The notes beneath the pieces were generated by a model, which was given only the letters and a program-made list of their open reading frames with translations, did no database searches and was not told where the DNA came from. Shown piece by piece: positions 54,009-64,000 of a stretch of DNA of 64,000 nucleotides (position 1 is the first letter of the stretch; the number at the start of each line of letters is the position of its first letter). The position numbers and the translations under genes were made by a program. This DNA is from Ornithodoros turicata (lineage: Eukaryota > Arthropoda > Arachnida > Ixodida > Argasidae): NCBI RefSeq assembly GCF_037126465.1, contig NW_026999320.1, forward strand, positions 1,488,001-1,552,000, written 5' to 3'.

Positions 54009-57000
54009 TGTTAAGGAATAATAGGCTCGTGGGGTAGCCCAAGTCCGAAGGGCTATTTTGAAGTACAGATTCTCTAGCGAACCTGTTTAGAGAAAGCAGA
54101 GTTCCTGCTGACCGCTAACCGACCAGATAAGGATGGTGGCGCCGCGTAGTAGCGACTGATTCGACGTGATGGGGAAGGGAAATAGTGGGACCGTAGCCTT
54201 AAAGGAACTGTAAAGTGAATTTCAACTCAGGGTTACCTTATGATTTTATGAAAGCCTAGGAAGACTACATCTCAGTTACAAAATAATTCTTTTTGAATCC
54301 TTTTTTTCTTTGAGTAATCGAATTTCAAAGATTGCTTTCGAGCGCAAAGCTCAGTACAACTTGAGCAACAACACTGGGTTGGCTCGTGTCGGCTACGGCT
54401 AGTCTCGCCTTTCTAAACCGCCTCCCGGTCTGTGGCGACATGACCTACTACTATACTAGAGACCTGGACATCCGCAATGCTCCCAGCACCGGGGTAGTAG
54501 TTCTGGCAATCGCCGCTTGGCTATGGGATTTGGCGCTAGCTCGCACTATTCGTCACCACGTGACTTGTCGAAACCGCGGCGATGGTAGGCTGTGTTGACA
54601 ACCCTGCGTAGCAGTAGCAGACTAAAGGCGGTGGCAAGGGTGATTCCCTCTCCCCAATAATGGTATGTGGCGCTTGCAGCGGTCACTAACGTAACTAACC
54701 CGTTACCCGTCTCTCTCATAGGGGATCGCCAGCTGTCCAGGTCTCTAGTATAGAGTAGGTCGTGTGTGGCGAAGCCGTAATGTTGGTTTGAGGTCCACGT
54801 CGTGTGATGTCGGTTTTTTCCAAACTTGAATGCCCTCGAGCTTGCGAGAGTCCAGCAGTCACGCCCGCAAAACGTTTGTTCTTACGAGTGCACGCGGGAG
54901 ACGCAGCATGACACGATATTATCCGCAGAATCGTCGGCGGAGAATGACTTACCGTCATTGCCGTCAACTGGCCGCCGTGGGAAACTCTTCATGTGTAATG
55001 AAAATGTTGAGAACCTCGCGGCGGAAATATTGCTTTCGGCAGCGGAAATATGGAAATGTGCTTTCGGTTCAGGTGTCCTTGCGGCAAATGTGTGCCGATG
55101 CCGACGGCAGAACAATGCCTTTGTTGGCGCGAAATGAGATGTTACTGAAGCAGCACAGCGGTTGCATTTCAAGAAATCTGTACTTCAAAATACTGTGGCT
55201 GAAGACTCAGTTGCTCCAGGTATCCTACTGCTACGTGAGAGAAAGTGACGAGTACGCTGTTATCAGGAACAGCAAAGTGAACAAGTGAGTTCATTCATGT
55301 GTGCCTTCGATTTGTTATTAGTAAAGTTACATATCATAATTGTACATTGGTACATGCGGGAAGTTTGGGTACTTTGCCTACAAACAGGTTACCAGGTGGC
55401 TCTGGGGACCCTTAGGAAAGCACTGCAGAAAAGTCCTCAAAACATGTACTGTACATACCATAAGGGAAAACTTTCCTTCTGAAGCATACAAAGGTTTTTG
55501 CCTTTTTGACGTGTAATGCAGTAGGTGCTGTCTGACCATGTGTATTTTATTCGCTTTCACTGAGGTGAAGCTCTCACTTTTCTTTCAGGTGCTTGTAGGC
55601 AGCATTGAATGCCTCCCATCGTACTGGTACACTGGATGGCTTGGTCGTGAACACTGCTTGATCACAACAGTATCCCTTTCATTCACAATAGATGTCTGCC
55701 ATATTACCTTCGGAAATAAACAGTTAGCCAGTAAAATACATTCTTCAGACATCAAAGCTTGTAATGTTGCTTTATTGATCACTGTGTTTATGAACGAGCA
55801 TACAAGTGATCGCAGTAAACAAGCAAACAATGAAGGAGAACATCCCCATACTCTGTTCATATCAATTTGCAATAATGCAATGTATGTATTCTTTTTTTTT
55901 CTTCTGTACAGTACACAGGTGTTTGCCACAAGCACGTTGCAGTCCAGAATCTCTAAGAGAACAAAGGCTATCACCTTACCTATAAAACATCTGGAGTTCA
56001 TGACTTTATCAGTATAAGAAGGCCTCAGGTGGGGGTCATGCCAATGGCATCAACAGAGACTTCTCTTCAGAGCCTCCCTATCGTTGACAAAAATTTTAGA
56101 CCTTTTCTGTGCACATCCATCTTTGCAACCCTTTTGCAATTTCTGATTATAAATTTCTCATGTTTTCCCTCATACCAGTCCAATTGCAGTCATTGGCGTG
56201 GGCTCAGGCCTTTTGTAGAGCGCTACTATTTCACTCTAGCTCACATCTTTGCAAGTTGTCGGTGTTTCACTCAGGAGGTGATCTACATCCTCTGCGAAGA
56301 TAAAATATGGTCACGGTTAAGTGTCTTCCCTATGCTCTTTATATCGAAACATGGTTCCTCATGGCTGCCATTGATGTTGTAAGTGTGCCGGGTCAAACCT
56401 AGACACATTATCTCGAAGCTTCTATACACTGTTTCCTGAATGACAGCTCATTTGTATACGTAAGCTCATACTTCTCCACATGCTAAGCAGAAGCTCTACA
56501 TTTCCCTCAGAACTGGAACTGCACCTGTAAAGGTGTTTACAAGTATGCTGCATCCGCGGGTTTAGCTCTGCACATGCACGGGACTTCAAGCATGCGGGAC
56601 TGCAGCTTCAAGCTTTTTCTTAATCCTCTGTTACACGATCCTCTTGTGCACTACATGGCCACTAACATTTCCCGAGCATGGCAATAGCATATTGCAATTG
56701 TACAAGCTTGTTATTTTTACCTTTTATTACATGTACCTTTTATGTCATTGTTGCAGATAGAATTATTGTAACAGAAACTTCAACTATGCAACGCCTGTGT
56801 GCCTTGTTTTGTATTATTTTTTCGTGCCATCAATACTTTCTAACAAGAAGTTGGATTTCTTCCTCACTACCGTCTTTGTTCCCTTTCACTAATGTACATC
56901 AGTATAAATATCTGTGCCATGTGTGTCTGTATCATGCCTAATGAAGGACGGACTCTATTTGAAACCTTGTGTTTCAGTAAGATTATTTCAGTGTTTCAGT

Positions 57001-57193
57001 CTCTTATGGCCGTGGGTTCTTATAATCCTACCTGTGTCGCGAAAAGGAGCCTGCAACCTTTCTAGTAGGTGTTGTAGATGAGGTCTGTTGAGGTGACTTT
57101 AATATTAATCGGCTCGAGTAACCAGGGAACCAGGTCAACAACAAGTACTACAAGGTGTCATTTATATCTGTGAAAACATAAGGCGCTATGAAT
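54009..57193. other. No recognised feature
   Basis: Two overlapping plus-strand frames at 54826-55288 end near a donor-like GTGAGT but have no recognised domain and no phase-matched partner. The rest (55300-57190) is AT-rich, with short frames and AATAAA-like words. A short segment at 54199-54225 is the inverse of 58733-58760 (AAAGGAACTGTAAAGTGAA). Confidence 0.35.
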
Positions 57194-58314
57194 TCACACC
57201 TTGGCTGCACTGCTCCCATTGAAAAGGATTGTGCCAGACAGCAAGACGTTCCCCGCAGCCATCCTGTTCACTTCTGGCTGACGTATCCAAGATAAATTGT
57301 GTTTACTTGGGCACTCGGCTTGTGTGGTGAGAAGCGTGACGCGAACATCTGTGCAGCTCTGTGAGATGCACCGGAAGTTCTGAATTTGATGCACATTTGA
57401 TGTACTTCTTGTGGTCTGGTGGAGCAGATGGCACAACACTGCAAAGTAGAAGAGCGTTTAGTATCTGCAAACTTGTATCAGCAGGCCATTCAAAACTGTT
57501 GTCTTCAGATTTCTAGAATGTCTCAACAGCTGGTTCCACCAGTGGTGCAGATATTGTCATACCATGCACCTGCAAGGAATGGATAAGTTAAAATGTTAAA
57601 CACAACAAGAGCTTGACCCACCTGTGAGCATGAGGGTGTATGGACAACTGGATAAAGTTTGAGAGATGTTGACGGCAAATCATGCGTTTGCACGCTTTTG
57701 CTTCCGAGTTTCACATTCTTGTCAGTCACGATGGAAGCCTGTGTCGCTGAAATAAATGAAGAATACGGTCAGTATCTATAGCGGATAATTTATTTGACAC
57801 TTATATTCTCCTACGAGAGCTCGGGGCTCCTTAGGGGAAGGGGGATATTGCGTTTGGACATCACGCAGCGTAGGCATCACCAAAATCGATTTGAATTCGG
57901 AGTGAACCACATATATGTATTATTCCTGTGCATCGGTAAATACATACCTCGTGCGCACTGGTGTTCGCATCGTCAGACGTCGCAAGGAGAAACACTGGTG
58001 TCGGGATTGCGGTCCGTTTGAAAAGTTTTCGACAATCCGCTGCTACCATTTCGTACGACTCGCCAGAGAGATGGGTTGAGCAAATATGGCGTGGCTCACG
58101 AGTGTCTTGATCAAAGGAATGTTGGGTAGCAAGCGAGCTGGTGGTGACGACCCATGACTTGAAAACCCGAGACGAGGTAGAGACGCTAATAGACAAGCGC
58201 TTGCAACAACTTCCGTTTCTGCGCATTTCCCATTGGAATCTTGTGGTACACAACGTCGCTTGTCGAAAGAGCACACTTGGTGTATCCCCGAGCGTTACAG
58301 TGGATACCTGGCAT
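57194..58314 (-). pseudogene. THAP-domain transposase-like gene, decayed but spliced
   Basis: The minus-strand ATG at 58314 starts MPGIHCNARGYTKC, then VVYHKIPMGNAQKRKLLQAL: the N-terminal half of a THAP finger. A stop at 58188-58186 and a frameshift precede the other half, RHICSTHLSGESYE and LFKRTAIPTPVF. A donor GTATGT ends the exon at 57948. A second exon (57746-57622) lies between TTTATTTCAG and GTGGGT, and a third starts at 57569. Further on, frames near 57440-57194 give KKYIKCASNSELP, CPSKHNLSWIRQPEVNR and GNVLLSGTILFNGSSAAKV, a region that follows THAP in a transposon-derived family. The catalytic part is absent. Confidence 0.6.
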
Positions 58315-58639
58315 CGCTGTCAGGTGAAGTTCTGTTCAATTTCGGCAGGAAATGAACTTTTTTGCGTACACAAACCTCGCAAGGCCGTGCGATATGGTTG
58401 TGAGGACAGCAAACAGAGGGCACTCACCGGCGCTGACAGTATTTTGGGATACTGTTTCTTCGATATTTTGAAGAATTGTCGCAGTAAGTCTGGTGATTCT
58501 AAAAGTAGTGTTTATTAGAGATTAGTAGCCGGTCATAAGTTCATTGTGTATTACTTAGGTGTCACGTGACGGGATAACTCCCATGATGAGTTTTTTAGCT
58601 CTTGCGGGGCGCAACCTACCGTCCGATTAATTTTTTTTA

Positions 58640-58770
58640 GTTTATACTGTGTACTAATTAACGCGTTTTGAGTGCTTAGGCTCTATGTGTGGCATCACAC
58701 AGGCAAACCCTACCACACAGAAACAGGGGGGGGGGTCAAATTTCACTTTACAGTTCCTTTAACCAATGCT
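58640..58770. repeat. Short dispersed repeat with poly-G
   Basis: Contains a 10-base G run (58726-58735) and TTTCACTTTACAGTTCCTTT, the inverse of 54199-54220. Confidence 0.5.
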
Positions 58771-58864
58771 ATTTTGTACGGGAGCTGTGAGCCCGACATG
58801 TCGTTACTGAGACTTTTTTTTCTTCACGGCTCCCACCGCGACTTGAAGCGCAAATAAGATATGC

Positions 58865-59110
58865 TTTATTCATTCCTCCGTTGTTTTTCTTTCTTCTCCG
58901 TTCGATCGGTCGTTCGGAACCTCGTTCCTCAATCAAACGACTCTCGCCCAATCAGCGCAAAGGGAGACTAACGCCAATTCTCAGAGACAAATGAGCATCA
59001 AAATATTTACACATATATTACACAGCCAATTAGGGATATTTAGAGCAACTATGTCAGTGGCGACAATGTTTTCGGGGCGGTGCGCGTTTAGTGTCGGTGG
59101 CTGGAAGGCG
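58865..59110 (+). repeat. Dispersed repeat family A, partial copy 3
   Basis: Matches 10235-10400 and the inverse of 39690-39870 (ATCAGCGC, CAAATGAGCATC, ATATTTACACATATAT). Only the right-hand part of the family is present. Confidence 0.65.
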
Positions 59111-59589
59111 TCCCTTGTTTGAGAGCAGCTAAGTTGAATACATTTACGTATACGCGAGGGCAAGCCCGTGCGAAGTGTCAACTCTTTTGTGGACAGGACA
59201 CGAAGACAATAAAACGGAGCCGTCGAGCGCGTTTGTGAGTGAAGGTGTTCCTCGCTTTGCGTCGTACTCGTGCGGTGGTGCTTGCTGGCTAGACAGTAGC
59301 AGCAGACATTCGGATGGGACGCGATCGCTCCAACCCAGCAAGAACGTACTTTACGTACTTTAGTACTTTAGTACTTGACATCACGACAGACAAGTCCGTT
59401 TGTAGCATGCGCTTCAAGAAAGGAGAAAGCCCATTTGAACAGTCAGTAACCTACAGAAACCAGGAGCTACCAGTTTCACAGCTGGCTATTAATATTAATT
59501 AATTAAGGTTATTAATATTAAATACCGTGTATGCGGAATAAACGAGTTTACATTTTCTAACATTGATTTTTTTGTTGTGGGGATGAATA
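59111..59589. other. Possible LTR-like segment; GTACTTTA repeats
   Basis: AATAAAA at 59209 is followed by GCCGTCGAGCGCGTTTGTG, which resembles an R-U5 region of an LTR, but no second LTR or coding part was found. At 59346-59377 GTACTTTA is repeated four times. Confidence 0.3.
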
Positions 59590-59726
59590 TCCCCACCAGC
59601 AGCGGAACCGGTTAAAAACCGCCATGAACCGTTATTTTTTTGCTCCGGAGCAGAACCGGTACCCGGTCGTTTATGATGTAACCGGAACGAAAACCGCAAC
59701 GAAAAACGTTTCGGTTCGACACCCTG
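59590..59726 (-). mobile_element. hAT-like terminus fragment
   Basis: On the minus strand it starts CAGGGTGTCGAACCGAAACG (59726 inward), then repeated AACCGG-rich words. The terminus resembles that of the MITE at 40016 (TAGGGATGTGTCAACCGAA). The opposite end was not found. Confidence 0.45.
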
Positions 59727-59734
59727 CTCGTTGC

Positions 59735-60952
59735 ACTTAGTTTGGCGTGTTTAATGGTGATCATGCTGTTATTTTAATATTTCTATTCTTTTTATTATTG
59801 AAAATACACGTCAAATATTGAAATATGAAAATATTGAAAAGTTCGAACGCAGGGAAGAATCCTTATACTTTTATTCCTTTAAAGCACACTGTTCTGCACC
59901 GTTAGTTACATCGATCCTGGTTGTTCACTGGTGGTTCTGATATACAAAGAATTGAAGCGAATGAGTGATGTAAATGTCTTACAGAATCACATATTGTTCC
60001 ATATGTCAAGACCCAGTTCCCCTTCATTAATAACTCCCTACTATTACTACATGTAGTTTTTTTGTGCAGTTTTGTCAATAGCTCACATTATCATGCGAAC
60101 TGAATTCGGCCTGACCACCCGAACACTAAAAGTGCAGTCGAAGACAAAAAAAGACCATCTTAGAATGTCTGGGCACTGCACCATCAAATACGATCGTAGC
60201 GCACATGTAGGGGGACGTTTGGCATTCGACTCGTCTCTGTGGACGCCAAGTGAGAAGCGAACGACACGCGTGACAATGTGAAGAAGCACTACGTCCGCTC
60301 TCATATCGTTTCGTCGTTTGCACTGCGCTTTCTCCAGCAGCCTCGAACTCCACACGACATCAGTGCACGTCCCCAGGTGGAGTGGCCTGGAGGCAAGAGG
60401 TCGTACACCTCTCACCGCGACAGCGTTTTGTAGAAAGAAATTGCGTTGCAAAAAAACGTTGTCAAGCCGAAATGTTTAGGCGAATACTTTTTATACAACG
60501 CTTGACAAAATGAGTGTGGTTTTCACCAAGCTTGAGTACCCTTTCCATGATCCTTCAGGTTCATCCAACGGGTGGGATATATTTCTTACAACAAAGAAAA
60601 AGGAGGAAAGGTCAGCCAAACGGGACGTCGGCTTGCTATACTGCAAAGAAAAAAGAATAGAAAAGAACGAGGAAATAACAAACATTGAAGGGAGGATCAG
60701 GTAGATTAAAGACAAAGATGGCGGAAGAAGGGTGAGGTGGACTAAAGCAAATGAGTTAAAAAATACGAGATTAATGCATTGAGGGTGAGGGGTGAAGATG
60801 GGGCACTGAAGAATGAGATGGCACGACCTGAGTTCACAGGCTGCTCATGACACCTTTGTCGTTCAGGAACGTCAAAATTGCTTTGAGCACAAACCGCTAT
60901 GTGGGATGTCGTAGTCGGCAGAGAAAGGCTACACTATTGTTACCAATTTCAG
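59735..60952. other. Intron, nothing recognised
   Basis: AT-rich stretch at 59760-59880, then mixed DNA up to the acceptor of host exon 8 (TTACCAATTTCAG). Confidence 0.4.
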
Positions 60953-61078
60953 ATGCTGATGACCAAAGTGCTTTCCCTGGACAAATTGTCAGGTGAAGTC
61001 CAGGTTAGGGATGTCACCACAAGCATTCTGTACAGCGTTCCGTGGTTTCCAGCTGGAAAGGTGAACAGCATACGAAAG
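60953..61078 (+). CDS. Host gene exon 8, linker before cNMP-binding domain (SLC9C-like)
   Basis: Acceptor TTACCAATTTCAG, donor GTAAAC, 126 bp, phase 0 to 0, continuing exon 7 in frame. It reads MLMTKVLSLDKLSGEVQVRD, then SILYSVPWFPAGKVNSIRK. In SLC9C proteins the linker helix is followed by a segment ending in xLxxxxWLxxxxxxxxxI just before the cyclic-nucleotide-binding fold; the VPWF here takes that place. The next exon, expected to start the cNMP domain, is not in the remaining 2.9 kb. Confidence 0.65.
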
Positions 61079-61989
61079 GTAAACCTAGCGTGGACATCCC
61101 AATTGCATGTGCCTGGTACACGTAGTCAGAGAAACTGCCCTGCGTGTCAGAATTTCTTTTAACGTATGCCGATAAGAGAGCACGAATGTCAAATGAATTG
61201 TGGATGGCTGCCCGATAGTACGATACAACACTGTGAGGATAATGGCACAAGGGCACCGGACATGGACATTAACGAGCTCATTCATCCTGGCCCTCTCACA
61301 TATCGCAACAAATCCAACCTTAAGTTCGATTGTAGATGGCACACGTAAGCTGCCCATCAGAGAAATTTCGGAGAATTCATGATTAAAGTGTCATTGATGA
61401 GTGCACCATGGGATTTAGATACATTTCCATATTTCCAAATAACTTGAACCAGAACAGCATTTACATGCCGTAACTCGAACGTGTATGCGTACTAGTGCTG
61501 GAAGATGCCAGAGATGAGGAAGTTACTCGACATAAGGAACCCATTACCAGATAAGTTACAAGACAAAAAAGGTAACGCAGTTACTAACAAAGTTACATGT
61601 AATGTATTACTTATAAGTTACTTGCTAACGAATATAAACGTTCTAGTATTTGTTATTTCTTCACGAAATTCAGATCCTGATCTGAAAACGGGCAGTGTAA
61701 GACTTTTTGTGCAAACAGTTTTATTTACAAGGAACTACAGCAGTAAGTACTTGATGTCACGAAAGAAGTGTACCCTTACCCAGACGGAACAAAACTCCCC
61801 GTGGTGTTCTTGTGGTTATCCTTTCCCGGAAATTCGGATCTCCATGGGAGACAGACATTTTTCTGACGGACGTCCCCAGTTGTATAGTGGCGTTAAGCAC
61901 AACAGCCACTTTTTTTCTAATCCAGTTCTAGGAATTTCTAATCCACCACCACCCAATTCTAATCCAACACAAGCCAGTTCTAAGCCATC
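61079..61989. other. Intron, nothing recognised
   Basis: Includes a 169-codon open frame at 61505-62014 with no family signature and no splice context. Confidence 0.35.
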
Positions 61990-62340
61990 CGATTGGTGGC
62001 CCCACTTCGATTGACAGACCCCCTTTTTGGCTCCGCCTCTTCATGCTGAATGGTTCAAGCTGCCATTGATGACCCCACTTTGATTGACAGGCCCCCTTCT
62101 GCTCTGCCCCTTCACGGTGATCCATCCAATGTCTACTTGATTGGCTATCCTTCATTGCCACCCTATCAGTTCACGTACTCATATACACCTAAATGGTCTA
62201 TTCTATTCATTTCTAAACCTAGTGGTTCGCTCTGGACATTCTATTCTATTAATTTCTAAGTTGACTCATAGGCCCCCCAAATTGCTCACCTCTCTATTGA
62301 TCTGGGTACTCAATTTCTGAACCTAGTGATTTGCTCAGGA
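61990..62340 (+). repeat. Degenerate tandem repeats
   Basis: A unit containing CCCCACTT(C/T)GATTGACAG recurs at about 61998 and 62074 (period about 76 bp). A second pair shares CTAAACCTAGTGGTT/CTGAACCTAGTGATT at about 62212 and 62309 (period about 97 bp). Confidence 0.55.
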
Positions 62341-63964
62341 TTCTATTGGCTGCCTATTGTACATGCTCCATATACTGATTGGTGAATTCTACTCACAGGT
62401 TACTCCCTCATATGCTTTCAACTGCTTATTGGTTCATAATTTCAACCGCAACATAGACAACCGCTCGTGGGTCAATTCCATTCATTTCTGGGCCAGCGCA
62501 CAGCCCTCCAAATGCCATATTGGCTTGGGATGCCTTCTAGTTAAGGTGGTGCATCACCACCGACGCTCTATGGGAATCCCATTACATTTTTCAACTCTCG
62601 TAGAGCCACGAAAATTTGGTTGATCTCCGTGCAACTGCTTTTAAATGGAAGAGGATGCTTAGATTTAGTGCATGATCGAAGCAGATTTTGCGTTTTAGAC
62701 TCAGAAATTTTTATATCGTCGTCGAAAGGTTTGGCAAAAGCTATATTTCGACATTCCGCTGGCTTACAAAATAGAGCCGCCCAAAATCGAAAATCTGGCT
62801 CGATCACGCACTAGAAAAACCTATCAAGAACCAATACCAACAAAAAGATTGCCATGACTATGTTAAGCCATTGACTCGGCACACGAGTTTTTGTCAGGTA
62901 TGGTCGTCCGTCGGGTACGTTCCTTCAGAATGGGAAGCGCAGTGCTGCCATCTATCATCGAGTGTGTCGTCACAAGCAACAACAATTTGACCGCTGGAAA
63001 TGATATACCGCTGCATGTGGCCGGAAGACGACGAGGCCGACGTTGACCATGACGCGGGAGCACGAGCACGAGCACGGGCAGCGTAGCCCAGCCCCAAATT
63101 TTGTTTATTGTTTGTTCAACGATGCTCATTTTCTTGGGGAACAGTAGATGAAACTTATTTGTCTGGGAATTCCCAGTCGCAGCCACAGAAATGTGGAAGG
63201 ATCATGCTTGTAAAAAAATAGTGGCGCTGGATAGGTCATGCAGTGAAATCTTTTCTTTTACACGGGGTGCCGGAAACCTGGCAGCGCTTTTAGCACTCAT
63301 CCAGTAGGGTGTCAATGGGAAGGGGGGGCTATTGTTTCATGGGACAACTTTACAATAGTTATTTGAACAGCACTGGGTATCCCCTCGTCCCCTCGTGGTT
63401 AGGAGCGCGGATCAAGTACCCTAGACTCTAAGCATTTGGAATTTCGGGCGGCGGATGGAGCTGGTTGGGGCAGATTTCAGACACGTCCATATCGTTTAGT
63501 GCACAATAAGGTACAGCGGACAATTTGATGGGCAAGTGTGCAAATATGCTTCGGCTGAGAAAAGTTATTCAGGATCGAAGTTGAATCAGAATGGAAGCTG
63601 AAATGGAATCGGAGCACTTGGGACCCAGGTCGAAGTACGGTAAATAAATGTATAGAAATGTTGGCTCCCTCAGACTGGGAAATGAATATCAGCGTTACGA
63701 CGTCATGAGCGAGCACTGGGATAGCAGAAGCGTCAAAAACCGGCGGCACGGGAAACCCACAGTGCCGTCTTCCTCACACCGCTGCACAATGAGGGCGTCA
63801 GGGCGGACACTGATGAACGTGAGCATATGATGCCAGTAATACTTTAGTGGTACCTCAGAAAGTTATACATGTGTAGTTGCTCGCACTATGAAGCAAAGAT
63901 TATAACACCTGGATGCTCACATGCGGATCAGTAGCTTCAAGGCGCTCGTAACCTATCACTAGGG
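62341..63964. other. Intron or flank, nothing recognised
   Basis: No coding or repeat signature I can support. A short GTGGTTAGGAGCGC at about 63398 resembles a tRNA A box but lacks the rest. Confidence 0.35.
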
Positions 63965-64000
63965 CCAGGATTTTTAGGCATTTGCCTAAAAATGCCTAAA
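63965..64000 (+). mobile_element. Probable hAT-like terminus at window edge
   Basis: CAGGATTTTTAGGCATTTGC opens what looks like a hAT-style terminus, followed by repeated TGCCTAAAAA words that run off the window. Confidence 0.4.

Noticed and set aside
54826..55288. Overlapping plus-strand frames ending at a GTGAGT, with AEILLSAAEI resembling the GNxLLSAAIL motif
   Set aside because: Context residues around the motif do not match the THAP-linked family and the frame has no partner exons.
58140..58518. 125-codon plus-strand open frame
   Set aside because: Antisense to the THAP gene relic, with no signature of its own.
61505..62014. 169-codon plus-strand open frame considered as cNMP-binding exon of the host gene
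   Set aside because: Lacks the glycine and PRAA-type signatures of that fold, overlaps degenerate tandem repeats and has no suitable splice sites.
63380..63460. tRNA-like A box GTGGTTAGGAGCGC
   Set aside because: No B box or acceptor stem downstream.
1..64000. CRISPR arrays, bacterial operons, rRNA genes
   Set aside because: Spliced exons and eukaryotic element families throughout; no regular spaced repeats or rRNA sequence seen.

Overview
The window is eukaryotic nuclear DNA, about two-thirds decayed transposable elements, lying along the plus strand of one intron-rich gene. The mix of Penelope-like elements (PLEs), Gypsy, I/Jockey-type LINEs, hAT, THAP-type and Mutator-like transposases and tRNA-derived SINEs, plus the SINE/LINE tail style (GGCGCTAAC followed by A-rich DNA), points to an arthropod. 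My best guess is a chelicerate such as an ixodid tick. That placement is inference; no rRNA or marker gene is present.

Host gene. Eight short plus-strand exons (13531-13608, 23420-23514, 23812-23965, 32170-32448, 32662-32859, 35982-36167, 38512-38676, 60953-61078) have splice sites and compatible phases, and read continuously for 427 codons. The product has a cytoplasmic stretch, several membrane segments ending in an arginine-rich S4-like helix, then a helical linker of the kind that leads into the cyclic-nucleotide domain of SLC9C (sperm-type Na+/H+ exchanger) proteins. The transporter domain would lie upstream of the window and the cNMP-binding domain downstream. Introns reach about 22 kb.

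Left part (1-13.5 kb). A broken LINE (minus) is followed by a 3.04-kb hAT element with a perfect 8-bp target duplication (1590-4630) that hosts two head-to-head PLE copies. Next come a gag-like relic, a nearly complete PLE with inverted terminal repeats (5928-8387), a THAP relic, a dispersed repeat and integrase/LINE scraps.

Middle (13.5-43 kb). Exons alternate with a SINE, a long-TIR DNA element, MITEs, two further head-to-head PLE pairs (20.2-22.7 and 24.3-25.6 kb), a Gypsy relic split by a 1.8-kb insertion, and a dispersed repeat present as an inverted pair, one copy interrupted by a 597-bp hAT MITE whose empty site is visible in the other copy.

Right part (43-64 kb). A decayed Mutator-like transposase gene ends in a YqaJ-like nuclease domain (43.5-46 kb). 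It is followed by a 5'-truncated RNase H LINE, three direct repeats spaced about 1.9 kb, a THAP-transposase relic on the minus strand with good splice sites, a last host exon, degenerate tandem repeats and, at the edge, what looks like a hAT terminus.

No intact mobile-element gene is visible: every element protein carries frameshifts, stops or lost catalytic residues. Family names rest on recalled motifs, not database searches.
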